The notes under the pieces: model-generated
The model's database searches: none
What the model saw: the letters and a program-made list of their open reading frames with translations, nothing else
Told to the model about the DNA's origin: nothing
Made by a program: the position numbers and the translations under genes
Assembly (NCBI GenBank): GCA_945643635.1
Contig: CALZFC010000268.1
Location: forward strand, 1,837,001 to 1,901,000
Length of the DNA stretch: 64,000 bases
Reading direction: 5' to 3'
From: Allodiplogaster sudhausi
Taxonomy: Eukaryota > Nematoda > Chromadorea > Rhabditida > Diplogasteridae
In this document: piece by piece, positions 1-11,693 of the stretch
Layout of the letters: each line of letters opens with the position of its first letter
Numbering within the stretch: position 1 is the first letter of the stretch

Positions 1-160
1 TGATGTAGAAGGAGTTGGCGCGATTCCGGATGAGCGTTGGGGGAAGGATGAGCCGACTGAAGCTTGGAAGGACCTTCAAATGTCTTCGTGATGTATGATC
101 GCGGCACCTTGCATAGTGTCAGCCATGATTCGTATCATCCTCCCTGCTGCATGGATCTGC
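1..160 (+). pseudogene. 3' fragment of a paralogue of the 815-1825 secreted protein gene
   Basis: The first 160 bases align along their length with the last exon of the gene at 815-1825. Shared features are an aspartate-glycine-type start, a W-x-K-D-E-P motif, and a terminal C-C-M-D-L near the end. The 3' untranslated parts (a CAAC/CCACTGCTC tract, then GACAATAAGATTT) also match. Compared with that copy one base is missing near base 80, so the frame runs into TGA at 89-91. The downstream C-C-M-D-L is then in a different frame from the upstream part. I infer a decayed tandem copy whose 5' part lies outside the window. A short but functional variant cannot be excluded from this fragment. Confidence 0.55.
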
Positions 161-800
161 CCCCGCCCACCACAACCACCACTGCTCATACTGCCGCACC
201 CAGCTCCTCAGGCCGACAATAAGATTTGGCGTTTGGTTGATTGTGCTCATAGACATTATTGCTTTAGCCTTGATCACCGGATATCATTTGGATTCAAGAA
301 GATCTTTCATTAAAATGTTTTTGATAAGCTATTATGGTGCTAAACATACCATATGAAGGAAATTTGATTCAAAAAATAATTTTGTTCCCTGCACACCCGT
401 GTTCGAGTTGCACTTTCATTGTCTATTGATTGTTATTATGTTTTCCATCACTTTTTCCTAACGCACTTTTCCTCATCGCAACTGAATATTATGTGGGCAG
501 CAGTAGAAAACATGACTTGGCATACAAGAGAATGAAGGAATTATAATATCTACATACATATAATAACTGCACTTTTCCCTCGTTTGCATCCCAAATTACG
601 CAAATTTTTCCATCCTCTGGCCCTATAAAAGACGGCCCAAGGTGTCCACAATCATTGTGCTTCTCTGTTTCTTCTCCGCCTCTTCCCTCATCGCTTCTGC
701 TTATCGCCAACGCTTCTCGGATCTCCACCCGCTGGTGTCTTACTGCGATTTGCTGCTAATATTTATCACTTAATGTTCATGAAAAAATCTTACTTCTGTT
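161..800. other. Intergenic; possible core promoter of the 815 gene
   Basis: No coding exon is recognisable. The only regulatory-looking element is a TATA-like TATAAAA at about 624-630, some 185 bases upstream of the ATG at 815. With a trans-splice acceptor at 809 the true transcription start could lie anywhere in this interval, so the TATA assignment is tentative. Confidence 0.3.
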
Positions 801-809
801 TTCTTTCAG
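800..809 (+). promoter_or_regulatory. Candidate spliced-leader acceptor for the 815 gene
   Basis: A strong nematode 3' splice site, TTTTCTTTCAG, lies five bases before the ATG at 815. No upstream coding exon or in-frame ATG is available. In nematodes this arrangement usually marks a trans-splice site. This is inference from sequence only. Confidence 0.5.
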
Positions 810-814
810 TAATC

Positions 815-1825
815 ATGCGAAAGAAAGCGGCCTTCGCGGCCCTGTTCTCTTTCATCATCGTTATTATGGGTTTGTTTAAAAATGAATTATTGACTGAAAA
901 ATTAAACTGAAATAATGTTCAAGCATAAAATAGCTCTAGTGTAAGAAATTGACAAATAAACCGCTTTTCAGCTGGCCAGATTTCGGCGACGGAAATCGAC
1001 TTCTCTAATCTGACTGGCAACATCACTATCGACGGGGTACGCTATCAATAATTGAGGACTAATTACTTTCCAAAATTCATTTAAAGCAGCCGGCAATCCA
1101 CTCATGAATTCGTGCAATTTTGCCTTACGCAAGATCAAGAGAGCATATGAATGATTTAGAGAGACTTATAAATCTATGGAAGTGCCAATTTGAACAGCGA
1201 TTACATCATAATGAGCAAATTCTGACGTTCCCTCCAAATCCTCTGTTGTTGCCTCCCCTTCAACTCCTTCCTATCCACAGCATCCCCTCATCATCATCGG
1301 CCGCTATGACGTCACCATCCAGGGACGGGAGTACAAGAACGTTTCCTATTTTTTGTATGAAAAGATTCACGCGAACGTGAATGAAAAACAGATCTGCCCG
1401 GGCCGCCTCAAGCTTGCCATAATTCCTTCGAAGGTAGTTTTTTTTTTAGATAGAATGAGAAAAGTTTGAATGTACATATCGCTAACAATAAGCATGTTTT
1501 CAATTAATGGAAGAAAGTGTAGCTCTCATTTCTTCAGGACTTTGCTAAGGGTAAGATAGATGTTTGCTGGGTATCTATTGGCTTCGTCGGCAGTCCGACT
1601 CTTGCGTCCGGCCTGGACACGGCCAACGTGACAGTCAAGCGAAGCCGTTTCCAGTGGATGCTCGATGGAGAGGCAGTTGGCGTGGTTCCGGAAGAGCTTT
1701 GGAAGAAGGACGAGCCGTCTGAAACTTGGGAGGAGCTTCCATATCTCTTGGTGCAATATGCTTTCGGCACCGTGTATACTCGCACAGATCCTTGGGAGAA
1801 TGTCTGCTGCATGGATCTGCATTAG
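815..1825 (+). CDS. Small secreted protein of unknown function, 4 exons, 186 aa
   Basis: Exons are 815-869, 972-1036, 1281-1433 and 1538-1825. Together they give 187 codons including TAG, with consistent phases and GT-AG introns. The protein starts with two lysines and a hydrophobic stretch (residues about 4-18), a likely signal peptide ending near the exon 1-2 junction. The mature part has few cysteines: one in exon 3 (I-C-P-G), one early in exon 4 (V-C-W), and a C-C pair five residues from the end. A W-K-K-D-E-P motif lies in the last exon. I do not recognise the family. The fold could resemble short extracellular nematode proteins of the transthyretin-like type, like its neighbour at 3998, but I see no diagnostic TTL motif. 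Two degenerate paralogues flank it (1-160 and 6277-6846), so it belongs to a local, decaying gene cluster. Confidence 0.7.
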
Positions 1826-2639
1826 TAAACCACAACGACCACTGCTCCTTCTACCAGTCGCTCCTCAGGTCGACAATAAGATTTCGTGTTTTGCTACATT
1901 GAGCCCATAAATAATATAGCTTCAGGTTTGATTACCGGTTATCATCTTGATTCAATGAGATCCTTCATTCAGGCTGTTTAGAAGGACTCCTGAACGTCCG
2001 ACCGTTTCTTCTTTTCCGTCCCTGTTTTATTTGAATAAAGGGACTGTTTCATTTCCTCCAGTCCACTTCTTTTCACTCTAATAATTGTTGTCTTAATGGA
2101 AGGGAATGGAATGATCATCTCCCAGTTTACATGACTACGTAATTTATGAAGATCAAAGGGAAGGAAGTTTAACACAAAATGATGTTCTTTTTTTGCTCTG
2201 AAACTGTATAACAAAAAGCTTAGTTAGGATTAAAAAGCAAAAACGGTTCTTGGAGACGCGAAGACAGCGAACGCTCTAGAATGAGACAATTAGTTGGCTA
2301 AAGCGATTTCGCAAGTTCTCAACATGTACTTTCCGTCGCATTCTGTGAATAGACTTTTAAGGTTTGTAAGACACAAATAAAGAAAGTTTCATGAATGCGC
2401 CTCAATCGCAGTGGAAATCATGGCCTAGTGACATTTAAGAAAGCACATGGTGCAATTCGCAAAAAGAATCCTATTAATAAGCCTTTTCGCACCAAAAAAA
2501 AGATCCTTTCGAAAGCCTTTTTAATAAGCCTTGCACAATCCTGTTAATAAGCTTATTTTCATTTACTGAGAGCTTCAATTACGAAATATCTGAATGCTCG
2601 ATATAAACAGAAACTTGAGTAGACATTTCTTGTCGATTA

Positions 2640-3430
2640 TATTTGAACGCGGAGCTGCAGACCGTTTGAAAAAGAAAAGATAAAATGATTCTCGCTCATT
2701 TCACCCGACTTCCCGCTCGGTGCTCGGTTGGCTAATCCGAGGCTCTTCTCCTTATTTCCAACTTCTTTCTTCTCATGTTCTCTCCCTTCCCTCCTTCCCT
2801 CTTCTCCCTTCACTGGATTTCTCTCCTTCTCTTCCTCTGTGCTTCTCAAGGCCCGCTTCATCATGTTGACTGCGCTTGGTGCATTTGAAGACGAAGAATG
2901 CACAGCATTTCCGGGAATTTTCAGGCTTAGGGTTAAAATAAGAAATAATGACTGACATACGATGATTTGTGACTTTTAACCATATGAATTTTTTTAAGTA
3001 TAAATTTAACTTTCCCTCTTCCTAACAGAAACTTCTTTCTCTATCTCTTTCTCTCTATCTCTCCTTTAAGTATCTGGAAAGATTCATCAAATTGATTCGC
3101 TCATCCCGCCCTTGTTCAAGCGTTTAGTACAAACATTTACCGATTATTAGGAGGGCTGCTCTTAAAAGGATCCAATAAATTATAGAAGGAGTGTTTTGCG
3201 TTCACTGAAGGACAAACTTGCCCGCAACTCATTGATCCTGACTCTTGCACTGTGTAAAAGAGCACTTTCAAACCACCACTAAGAAACGGAGTGCAAGAAG
3301 AACAAGCAATTAGAGATATTGAATAAAGATCAAATCAATTCCCGAAAGGTTACACTGTATTTTATAATGTGAGTCTCACTGGAAATGCTCGCACAAATGC
3401 AATCAGAGTACAACAAGAATAAAAATTTGC
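2640..3430 (+). repeat. Direct repeat, left copy (flanks the TTL gene)
   Basis: Sequence from about 2640 matches that from about 5150 in the same orientation and order. Shared landmarks are TTTCACCCGACTTCCCGCTC and GTGCTCGGTTGGCT, then a CT-rich block, GAAGAATGCACA, a CTCCTTTAAGTATCTGGA block, and an AATCCAATAAAT stretch. Spacing between landmarks is roughly conserved. The copies have diverged by substitutions and small indels, so the duplication is not recent. Confidence 0.7.
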
Positions 3431-3980
3431 ATACAATCAGAGAATTTGAATAAGGATCACATAATTTGACTTTAAGAATAGTGTTGAGCAAATTTGACTG
3501 TGCGAATAAACATGTCGTCTATTTGCTAAGCAAAAAGTAGAGAAATCACAAGATTTTTGCTTATGCCAATAGAACTCCATTTTTTCTCGCGCAGATTTGT
3601 GAAGAAAGATCCCATCTGATAAAGCCTTATCTGTTAAGGCATATATAAATAAACTACCAGTTTGAACTCTTAATACAAGAACTTAACATGGACTTTCCGC
3701 CACATTTCTTGTAAATGAGTAGGTTTAAATTAATCGTGAAATATTTAAAAAAAAATTTGTTAGGATACATGACACTCGATATGAGGAAAGATGAGAGAAA
3801 TCAATCATTTTACGTGCTTTGCTCGATCGCAGACGGTCTCTTCGCTTCGGTTTTATCTTTTCCCATCAATTTTTTTTTCTCTCCTCAACTTATTGTTTCT
3901 AGAATTAGCCTTTCAATCGGACAAGTATTAATCTCTTTTAAAAAATTGAAAAGAAGAAGAAGTTAAAGGCCAATAATGTT

Positions 3981-3990
3981 TTTTGGGCAG
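3981..3990 (+). promoter_or_regulatory. Candidate spliced-leader acceptor of the TTL gene
   Basis: TTTTGGGCAG ends seven bases before the ATG at 3998. No upstream exon is evident, so trans-splicing here is likely. The pyrimidine tract is weaker than at 800-809. Confidence 0.4.
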
Positions 3991-3997
3991 AATAATA

Positions 3998-4745
3998 ATG
4001 AGAGTTATCTGCGTCATCGCTGTCCTGGCACTCCTGGCCGGCGTTTCTCTTCTGCTGCCACCGGCCGCTGCCTTCGGAGTCAAGGTTCTCTTTGGCGTTT
4101 CCTGTCCGAATATCAAGGACAACCGTGCAACTGTCGAGTTGTTCGAGTCCACGTGGAACGGTTCAAAGTGTTCTTTCGGAAAACTTGCCCTTTCCCTCCA
4201 TTTCCGCTAAATTTGATGGGATGATATGGCTATTGACTTTACCCGTGTAGAGAAGGTCAAAGGGGGCAGTTCTTGTAGCACAAGAATAAATCACACCCAA
4301 TGCTTAGATAAGGAGTCTAAAAGTTAAGTATGCCTATTTAAATTATAAAAAACTATTCGAGCATTAATTTGATCAATAAAGTGGATAATAAATAAAATGA
4401 TTTAATTTAGACAAAGACGAGCAACGTGTCTCTGACGAAGTCATCGTCAATGACCTCAATGCTACGGAGGTCTCATCCAATGGAAAAGTTAGTTGATTGT
4501 GATTATTTCTATTATGGAGTGAAAAAGAAGTATTGGAGTAATTTATCATGAATCGATTTGTTGTGTTTTATATTTCGCTTGAGGGTTACTGTACATTACA
4601 GAGAAAGGACTTCTACCTGAAGATCACTCACAAGTGCAACTGCGAAGGCAATGCGACCACCTTCTTCCGTCTGCCACCAAACCGAGGAAATGCCAGCTAT
4701 TACATTGATCTCTTCAAGATTTCCAAGTGTAATCGCGCCCTCTAA
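3998..4745 (+). CDS. Transthyretin-like (TTL) family secreted protein, 3 exons, 127 aa
   Basis: Exons are 3998-4160, 4411-4487 and 4602-4745, giving 128 codons including TAA with matching phases. The start is the ATG at 3998, eight bases after an acceptor-like TTTTGGGCAG; upstream ATGs are in another frame. Residues 1-25 form a signal peptide (hydrophobic, ending P-A-A-A). Exon 1 then has V-S-C-P followed by V-E-L-F-E, the typical position of the first TTL strand. Exon 2 is acidic (D-K-D-E-x-R-V-S-D-E) and ends S-S-N-G-K, matching the family's x-S-D-x-x-G loop. Exon 3 has D-F-Y-L-K-I-T-H-K-C-N-C, the usual second strand pair with cysteines, and ends near I-S-K-C-N. This order is characteristic of PF01060 nematode proteins, which are extracellular with diverse or unknown roles. 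It is somewhat shorter than many members. Confidence 0.8.
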
Positions 4746-4773
4746 CGCTTCAGCTTAGTCTGAGAGTCCGGAG

Positions 4774-4779
4774 AATAAA
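4774..4779 (+). terminator. Polyadenylation signal of the TTL gene
   Basis: AATAAA lies 29 bases after the stop codon at 4743-4745, a normal distance for a short nematode 3' UTR. Confidence 0.6.
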
Positions 4780-5149
4780 GAGAACATTTTGTTCCGCAAT
4801 CAAGCTGTGAGCATTTCTCATGCATTCATGTATTTTCAATTCCTCGTGAATATCTTCCCGTTCTTGAAAGTATGAAGATTTTATAAAATTTCACGAATAA
4901 TAAAAATGAAGATGAAGACATTGAGTCTCTTTAGTACTCGTTGTAATTTATAAAAAAAATATATATATTGTTTATCTGGCTTGCATATTTAAGAGTTATG
5001 CTTTCATCTCTTCACCAATATTTTTGCATCCAAACGTGCGAAGGGGAGCGTGATCTTTATTTATTAATTCGGATCTGAATTTTTTGCATTTTCCATATCG
5101 TATTGGAGATCCAAATTTTTTCACTCCATTAACTTGACAAGATATTTCT

Positions 5150-5880
5150 TGTCCACTTTATTGGAATTAGGAGGGCAGCCCGCCCGAAAAAGGAAAAAAT
5201 AAAACGATTCTCACTCATTTCACCCGACTTCCCGCTCGGTGCTCGGTTGGCTCCTCCGATGCTCTTCTCCCTTCTCTTCTTCCTTCTCCTCCCCTTCTCT
5301 CCATTCTCTCCTTCCCACTTCTCCCTTCGCCCGATTTCTCTCATTCTCTGCCTGGTTGCTTATCCAAGCTCGTCTCTTCATGTTGGCCGCGCTTAGTGCA
5401 TTAGCAGACGAAGAATGCACAAACATTTCGGGGCTTTTTCAGTGTTTTTTTCTCTCTTTCTCTCTCTCTCTCTCGCTCCTTTAAGTATCTGGATGTTCAT
5501 CTTGTTTCACTCATCCCCAGTCCTTGTTCAATCCTTTAGTTCAACGCTCACCGAAGAATATGAAAGTTGCTCTCAGAATCCAATAAATAATAGTAGACGG
5601 AGTGGTTTGCAAGACTGGAGATAACCCATTGTCCGCCATTTTCACTGTATAATAATGACAGAATTATGCATTTTCAAGTAACCACTATCAATAAGACGAA
5701 ATGGAACAATATGAAACAGAGTACAAGAAGAACAGGAAAAGTACAAGCAATCAGAGAGTGATTAAAGATTAATCAAATAAGTTCCCGAAGGATTAGATTG
5801 CATTTTAGAGGGTGAGTTCGTCAACATGGAAAGTGTTCCACAAATGCAATACCTGAAAAATTGCATGTATTCTCATATTT
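5150..5880 (+). repeat. Direct repeat, right copy (flanks the TTL gene)
   Basis: This is the partner of 2640-3430, in the same orientation and about 2.5 kb downstream. It has the same landmarks, including TTTCACCCGACTTCCCGCTC at about 5217 and a CTCCTTTAAGTATCTGGA block at about 5475. Together the copies bracket the TTL gene, as expected after a local segmental duplication. Confidence 0.7.
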
Positions 5881-6276
5881 TCTTGTCATCGCATTCTAAC
5901 TGCCCTTATTTTACTGTATAAAAGTGCAATTTCCACCTCTTTGCGGTTCTGAAATTTGAAAAGTTCGTGACTAGTTCACTTCAAGTACAACCTGCCGCAT
6001 ATAAAAGAGGATTTTCAATGTGATGCCTTCATTCTCCTCGTTGCTTCTCCTCTCCACCAGTTGGAAGTGGGTTCGCTTCCTCTCACCTTCATTATCCCCT
6101 TATTTTTCCCATACCTCTTCTATTACTTCTCCAACTCCACTACTTTCCTACCCCGATAATTTTTAGTCCACTCTGTTTCTATGCTACACCATTAAACTAT
6201 TTTTTTTCTTAATTTCCTCAATAATTTAAAAGGAAACTTTATCACTTGCTAACATTTGCAGGGAATCTTGAAGAGA

Positions 6277-6846
6277 ATGAAGCGGATGGCCCTCACTGCT
6301 TTCGTCTTTTTCTGACGGTTAGGATGCACATTCGGCATTGTCGCGCACAATTTCGCTGCGATTGTGATGGCTACGCAGAAATTTTAGTGATGGCAAATAA
6401 ATGTCTTTCTCAATATTTTCCATATCTTTTTCCTTTCTAATAAGGTTGAATGCAAAAAATTAGTTTGTTGGGAAAATTTGAATATTCCAAGGTAAACCAC
6501 AAAAATTGGAATATTCTAAACAGTAAAGGCATCGAAGTATCCACTAACAATAAGGAGGGAACTGACAGGTTTTTTTTTAAGATTGCCCTGCCAAACGGTG
6601 TCGCCACGGTGTTGCTCAGTGGCGGTTTCCATTCGCCACTTCGTGCCACCAGCCACTCGAAAGGACTTCGAGTGGGAGCTCAAGAGTAGCTTCTATCCCA
6701 TTGCGGAGGAGCTCTGGGCGGAGGATGAGCCCTAAGTCATCGAAGATATGACGGCAAAGGACATCTTCGTCCATTACTCTGGCGGAAAGTTGCACGGAAA
6801 GTTGCATTCAGACACTTATCCGTGCTGCATGCAGTATCCTCTAAAG
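6277..6846 (+). pseudogene. Broken third copy of the 815-1825 secreted protein gene
   Basis: The ATG at 6277 begins a short hydrophobic peptide that meets TGA at 6313-6315 after 12 residues. A region at about 6582-6846 corresponds to the last exon of the intact copy. It has D-F-E-W then a P-I-A-E-E-L-W-A-E-D-E-P motif (intact copy: F-Q-W and P-E-E-L-W-K-K-D-E-P). It then has an in-frame TAA at 6733-6735, followed by resumed similarity ending Y-P-C-C-M-Q. The second and third exons are not recognisable. A terminal donor-like AAAG/GTGAAC at 6846 suggests a changed 3' structure. The two stops and lost exons indicate a pseudogene. Confidence 0.6.
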
Positions 6847-6849
6847 GTG

Positions 6850-7443
6850 AACAATTATCAGGCAGAAATAGTGATAATTATAAATCTCCCAGAAATGTTT
6901 TTGGACTCGAATTATGTTTTTATATCTGAGCTAAAATGTTTTAATCAACATTATTTTGAAAAAGTATAATGTCTGTCAGAAATCTTTAACTGTTCAGAAA
7001 TAGTTCTGAACGGAAGACGCTCTTCCATCTTTTTTCCGTCCCTCTCTTTTAAAATAAAGGACGTTGTTTATGTTCTCTTGCCCCTTTCATCTCACATTGA
7101 TGGTGATTTTGTTCTTGGAAGAATAAGGAATGGTTGTTGTTAAATTTAAAAGAATTCGTGATATTGTTGTCTAAACATCTTCAACTTTTAATTAGCTGTT
7201 GGTAAAAGAGAAATAAATTAAGATGCGGTGCTCATAGAATAGGAGAAGATAAAAAATATTGCTTATCTAAATTGACGCTTTTATTGGTGATTTCGCGACT
7301 TTCGGTGCCCCCTTTGAATGTGGCCCTAACAACAATCCATGTTGGACCTTCGCTTTCTTCGTCGTTGAATACAAGAAAAGCGATTGTTATCTATTCTTTA
7401 TCTGGATTTCTCCCACTCATGGAGACGCGTTCTCTCTCTCTCG

Positions 7444-7479
<36 letters not shown>

Positions 7480-7950
7480 TCTCTATCTTTGTCTCTGTCT
7501 TTCTCTCTCGTCTTTTCTCTCTCCTTTTTTTCTAATCCTTTCTCACTTTTTCTATTCTTATTTCTCTTTAAGCTCTCCCAAATTCGGTTCTTTTTCTCTG
7601 CGAAATAAGAGTTTTAGAGGTCCCATGTTAGCGTGAACGGAAAAATTTGCTATGTTCACACGTAGCACTCCGTGATGACGCCATAACATTAATTATCGCA
7701 AGCAGTGTGACGGTACGAATCGGGAAAGAGACTTTATTTTTATAAAGATATTACATTGTAAAACAATTGCACCCGGAACTGTGAAGTGCATGAATAAGCA
7801 ACTGTTTTTGAGAAGGAAAATAATAATATCAATGGTTGTTTTCAAAAAAGAAGAAAATGTGCGTCAATTACTAGCCAGAATAAACAGGCGATTGACATGA
7901 ATTATTTTACAACATTTTAAAAATGCTATATTATTGTGCAAAACACTTTT
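6850..7950. other. Intergenic; CT microsatellite
   Basis: No gene is recognisable. A CT-rich microsatellite occupies about 7430-7530 and produces Ser/Leu-rich ORFs that are not genes. The 3' end of the minus-strand galactosyltransferase-like gene begins at 7951. Confidence 0.6.
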
Positions 7951-10334
7951 TCAGCGCAAGGCCAGTAAGAGATCCGTTCTATCTGCGAACAATTGCATTT
8001 CCTTCTCCTTCCGCATGCTCGTCTCTGATTCCCTCATTTCACCCCAAAGTCTGGAGACGGCACGAGGAGTCTAAAAGAAGATTTTGTAATATTCAAGAAT
8101 GCTATTTATTGCGCGATTCTACAAATTTATAGTGTGATAAGGTAATAAAATGAATAAATAGTAATTCTAAAAAAAAATTCAAATTTGCGACTAATATCTC
8201 TTTCTGTTAAACATGATTCAAAATCAAGAAAATTAAACTTTCTTTAAAAAAGGCGAATGCAATTAAATAAGAATTCACTGACTTTTGCAGTTCCGCATAC
8301 AATCGACTTGCATTTTTGGGTTTCTCGGCTAAGAATGTTTTCTATGACCGCAACCGATCCTGGGGGAGGCTCCCGAAGCGTCACTTCCTGAGCGTGCGCA
8401 GCGAAGCCCGTCACCAGCACGTCCTCCGGCTTTCAATGCATTCCAGGTCAAAAGTTCGAAATAAATTTTTGAATTCCCGCCAATTTGAATTTTTTTAATA
8501 GTTTTTTAAAGCTTTTAAATTGGCTGGAATTTAATTTATTTTAGATTTTTTCTTGTTCCTGAAGTAATCCCATGGACGAAAGGTTGTGCGGCTGTCTTTC
8601 ACACGTTTCTAGTATGGCATAACTGACTTTTTCATGTGAAAATGAATACTGTCCAAAAAAGAGCGGAAGAAAAATTTGCATTTCTCTAATGGTAAGCGGG
8701 AATTTCAAATTAATAAAAAAATTAAGCTACCAAATTCATCGCAGCATTAATCGTGCTGCCATGGAGGATTCGTCGGGCGGCATGAGCCGTTAGGATATAG
8801 AAAAAGCCCGAGACATATGGAGGAAAGGATTCGGTCGCAGGAACAACTTCGCCGCCGTTGGAGAGGAACCTTTAATATTCTATTATTATTTTTAATTATT
8901 AATTCTACCTGAATGTACATATAAAATTTTTAGCCAATAATTATTTTATTTATTGAAAATTTATCTACATGTTGTGTGTTCTACTTTATACTTTTAACAT
9001 GACATAACTGAATACTAATAAAAACGAAAAATAATTATAATTGTAAAAAAAATTAATAAATAAAAGAACAACTTTTGCTTCGTGTCGTGAGCAGCGATCG
9101 GCTCTCGGGCCTTTTGTGAGGCGAGAACGCCGTAGACCGCAGCATCGTCCGTCTTCAGCCACGTCTTCTCTCTGTCGAGCATGCGGTCAATGTTCACGAC
9201 GATGCTCTGAAAAATGAAAAGAAAATAGTTGTCTCATAATCAATTTGACGACAAATCCTCAAATTCCTCAAAGTATTAGGTGGATCGACGAAAGCCAAAA
9301 ATAAATGCATGTTCGAATTGCCGCTCTCCATGGGAGTAGGCCACTCTTTCATTCTCGCCTCCTGCTGTTTCGCTGGTCGCACAAACCCGGATGGAAATAG
9401 CACGCGTGGGTGAGTGTTCAATTTAAAATGTCACATTACTCTTCGATGATGACCCACAGTTAAAGATCAAAGAAGAGTTACAATGAGATCTAACCAATCA
9501 TTGGACGTAAGCTCTGCTTTGGCTAGTGTCTATTTACAATTCGGTCTAACAATAAGGTGCAAAAGAGAGAAAAAAATGCTGACCAAAAAGTCTGTCATCA
9601 TTTTTTCAACAACAAAAAAGCCAAGATTTATAGTTAAAAAAAGGAAACTAACTTCGTTGACTTTGACGATAAGCTCTGATGAGCAGAAGAATGCGCCCAC
9701 GTGCACCACTGTGATCGCCTTAATTGTGTTAAAATGTCATCATATTTCTTCTCATTTCTATTCTAATAATACAATAGTATAATATTGTAATAATAATAAC
9801 CATATATTTATATGCAAATAATTTTTTTTCGAATATGATCGCAATCATTAACGAATTTACTTTTCTTAAATGTTCGTTAGCTGAGAGCGCGAATAAAAAA
9901 AATTGAAATGTCAACACATGACAACACATTTTAGTCGCGTTTCTTTATGCTCTCCCGCCCTTGTGGCAATAAGGCGCGAATTCAAACGTGAGTTTTCTGA
10001 GCTCCTGGAACATGCCTTATGAATGCGATTTGGATGCACATCAAGCGCGTCAATCAAGAGGAGGTCGCCGTGAGAGATGGACTCTTCGAGCAGTGCCGCC
10101 TTCGTCTTCTTCTCATTCGAGTCGCCGACCACGAAGAAGACGCTGGCGCGGCCGCTCTGTTAAAGGATTGTCGTAAGGGAAGGAACTCCTACCACGAAGT
10201 TCAGAAAAGAAAGAAAAGGGATTTTCGTGACTTCGGAACAGGGTATTGCGCCAAGTTGGGAATTGTCATTGGTGACCACCGGCAGGTCCAGCCTTGATTC
10301 CAGCTAGTAACTTTGTAACGTTGCTTGTTATGAG

Positions 10335-10368
<34 letters not shown>

Positions 10369-11390
10369 GATGCCAAAACCAACCTTGACAGCCTCGGATT
10401 CGAGTGGAGATGCCCATGTCGACCGGATGGCAGCGCGCATCTGGAGGAAGAAGTGCAAAAAAAAAGAAATAAATACATTCACTATTGTGGCCGCCGGCCA
10501 AATGGGCCAAGTGGAAAATCTTTCGACCAGAAAGCGTTTATATTTAACTTGAAAAAACATATGCCGTACTTTCTCTATTAGCGCCCTTTATTCCTTTATT
10601 AGAACCCATTTAATAGTATATCTTGATCATGCAATTTAAAAATAGTACCACAGATCCCTACAGTATGGTGCCCCTCCCTTGTGCAAGGGTATTGAAAAAA
10701 ATTATGTAGTAAAGTACCCATGGCAAGGAAGGGGCACCGTTTGAAGAAAATTAGTTTTTTTTTTTGTAAATATGTAAGAATCCATCTATAAAAAGAGAAA
10801 GAAAGAAAAAAAGTAAATGCCCACCTCAACGCTCTCAGGCGTCGAGATGACAGCGACGAGCGCGTGCACTCGGCAGCCTCGCCGGAGCGCGCGAGGCAGG
10901 CGCACAAAAGAAACGTCCATTCGCGCGCGGTCAAACTCGATCCGCAGACCCTCGCGCCTCTCTTCATACAGCTCCTGCGCAGCATACACGGCCGTAGATT
11001 AGAAAAAAGAGGCCAGGGAGATTAGGAAAAAGAGCCAGGCCCGTAGATTAGAAGAAAGGGCTAGATTGAAACAAGGGCGAGAGCCTTACATTACAAGAAA
11101 TGCAGGCTATGTAGATGCCAAGAAGACTCCAATCTTGCCTTAGGGCTCTTCGTTCATCTTTATGTATTCTATACTGTAGAAGGTAGATCAGAAAGTATTT
11201 TCTTCTTCTTCTTTTTTTTTGTTATACATGAGAAACTAATTACCATTGCCTTCTGTTCGGCCGCCTCGACATCGTCGCCAATCAGGAAGGATCTCAAGAG
11301 AATGCCGAAGGTCACGAGGACAAACACGAGTGCGAAGTATGTTCTAAAGAACATAGGAAAAACTAGCGGCAAGAGGTCTAATAGGAACAT
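7951..11390 (-). CDS. Beta-1,3-galactosyltransferase-like (Galactosyl_T) type II membrane protein, 9 exons, 366 aa, DDD motif lost
   Basis: Exons in transcript order: 11390-11244, 10974-10825, 10440-10384, 10156-10016, 9718-9653, 9206-9073, 8869-8731, 8429-8283 and 8070-7951 (TGA). All phases agree and the total is 367 codons. Exon 1 encodes an N-terminal signal-anchor (residues about 2-36), as expected for a Golgi glycosyltransferase. Family landmarks appear in order: L-V-A-V-I-S-T-P then M-R-A-A-I-R-S-T-W (donor-side start of PF01762), V-F-F-V-V-G-D, L-L-E-E-S-x-x-H-G-D-L-L-x-x-D, N-x-x-x-K, V-V-N-I-D-R-M-L, Y-P-P-Y-like F-P-P-Y-V-S-G-F-F-Y-I-L, and P-E-D-V-L-V-T-G. The usual D-D-D before V-x-V-N is replaced by N-E-S across the exon 5-6 junction. 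The intron after exon 4 must use a GC donor. The enzyme may be inactive or atypical, or a very recently silenced gene. The start ATG at 11390 is chosen because it precedes the anchor; 11355 is an alternative. Confidence 0.8.
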
Positions 11391-11693
11391 TCACTCATTC
11401 ACCCAGCAATCACTCCTGAGTAATTTTACCATTTGGGTGGTGATTATGGGGCGAGTGTGGGTGAATGTTACTATTTGAAGACAAAATAATAACAATTTCA
11501 AGGAGCACGATACTCCATCTTTTTTTTTAATTAGCCTGATCATTCTAGTCGCATCTCTCTAAATCAATGGAAAGGCGAGAATTCAAAAGTGTGAATTTTG
11601 GCTCCTTTAATTATTATAGTCGTTTAATATTTTTGCCCACAAACATACCATAACATCGATACGTCTATAACTGCTCTTTTCAATAGTTTGGAA

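Larger units (their letters stand above)
1826..3990. other. Intergenic region with the left copy of a flanking repeat
   Basis: No gene is recognisable. The interval carries a direct repeat (about 2640-3430) that recurs downstream of the TTL gene. It also holds a short fragment (about 3500-3560) related to the foldback repeat found four times at 16.8, 18.4, 29.1 and 31.5 kb; shared words are GTCTATTT and AAAGTAGAGAAATCACAAG. The 83-residue ORF at 3715-3966 shows no family features. Confidence 0.5.

Noticed and set aside
95..313. 72-codon plus-strand ORF at the window start as a gene
   Set aside because: It is the shifted frame of a decayed exon plus 3' UTR shared with the 815-1825 gene.
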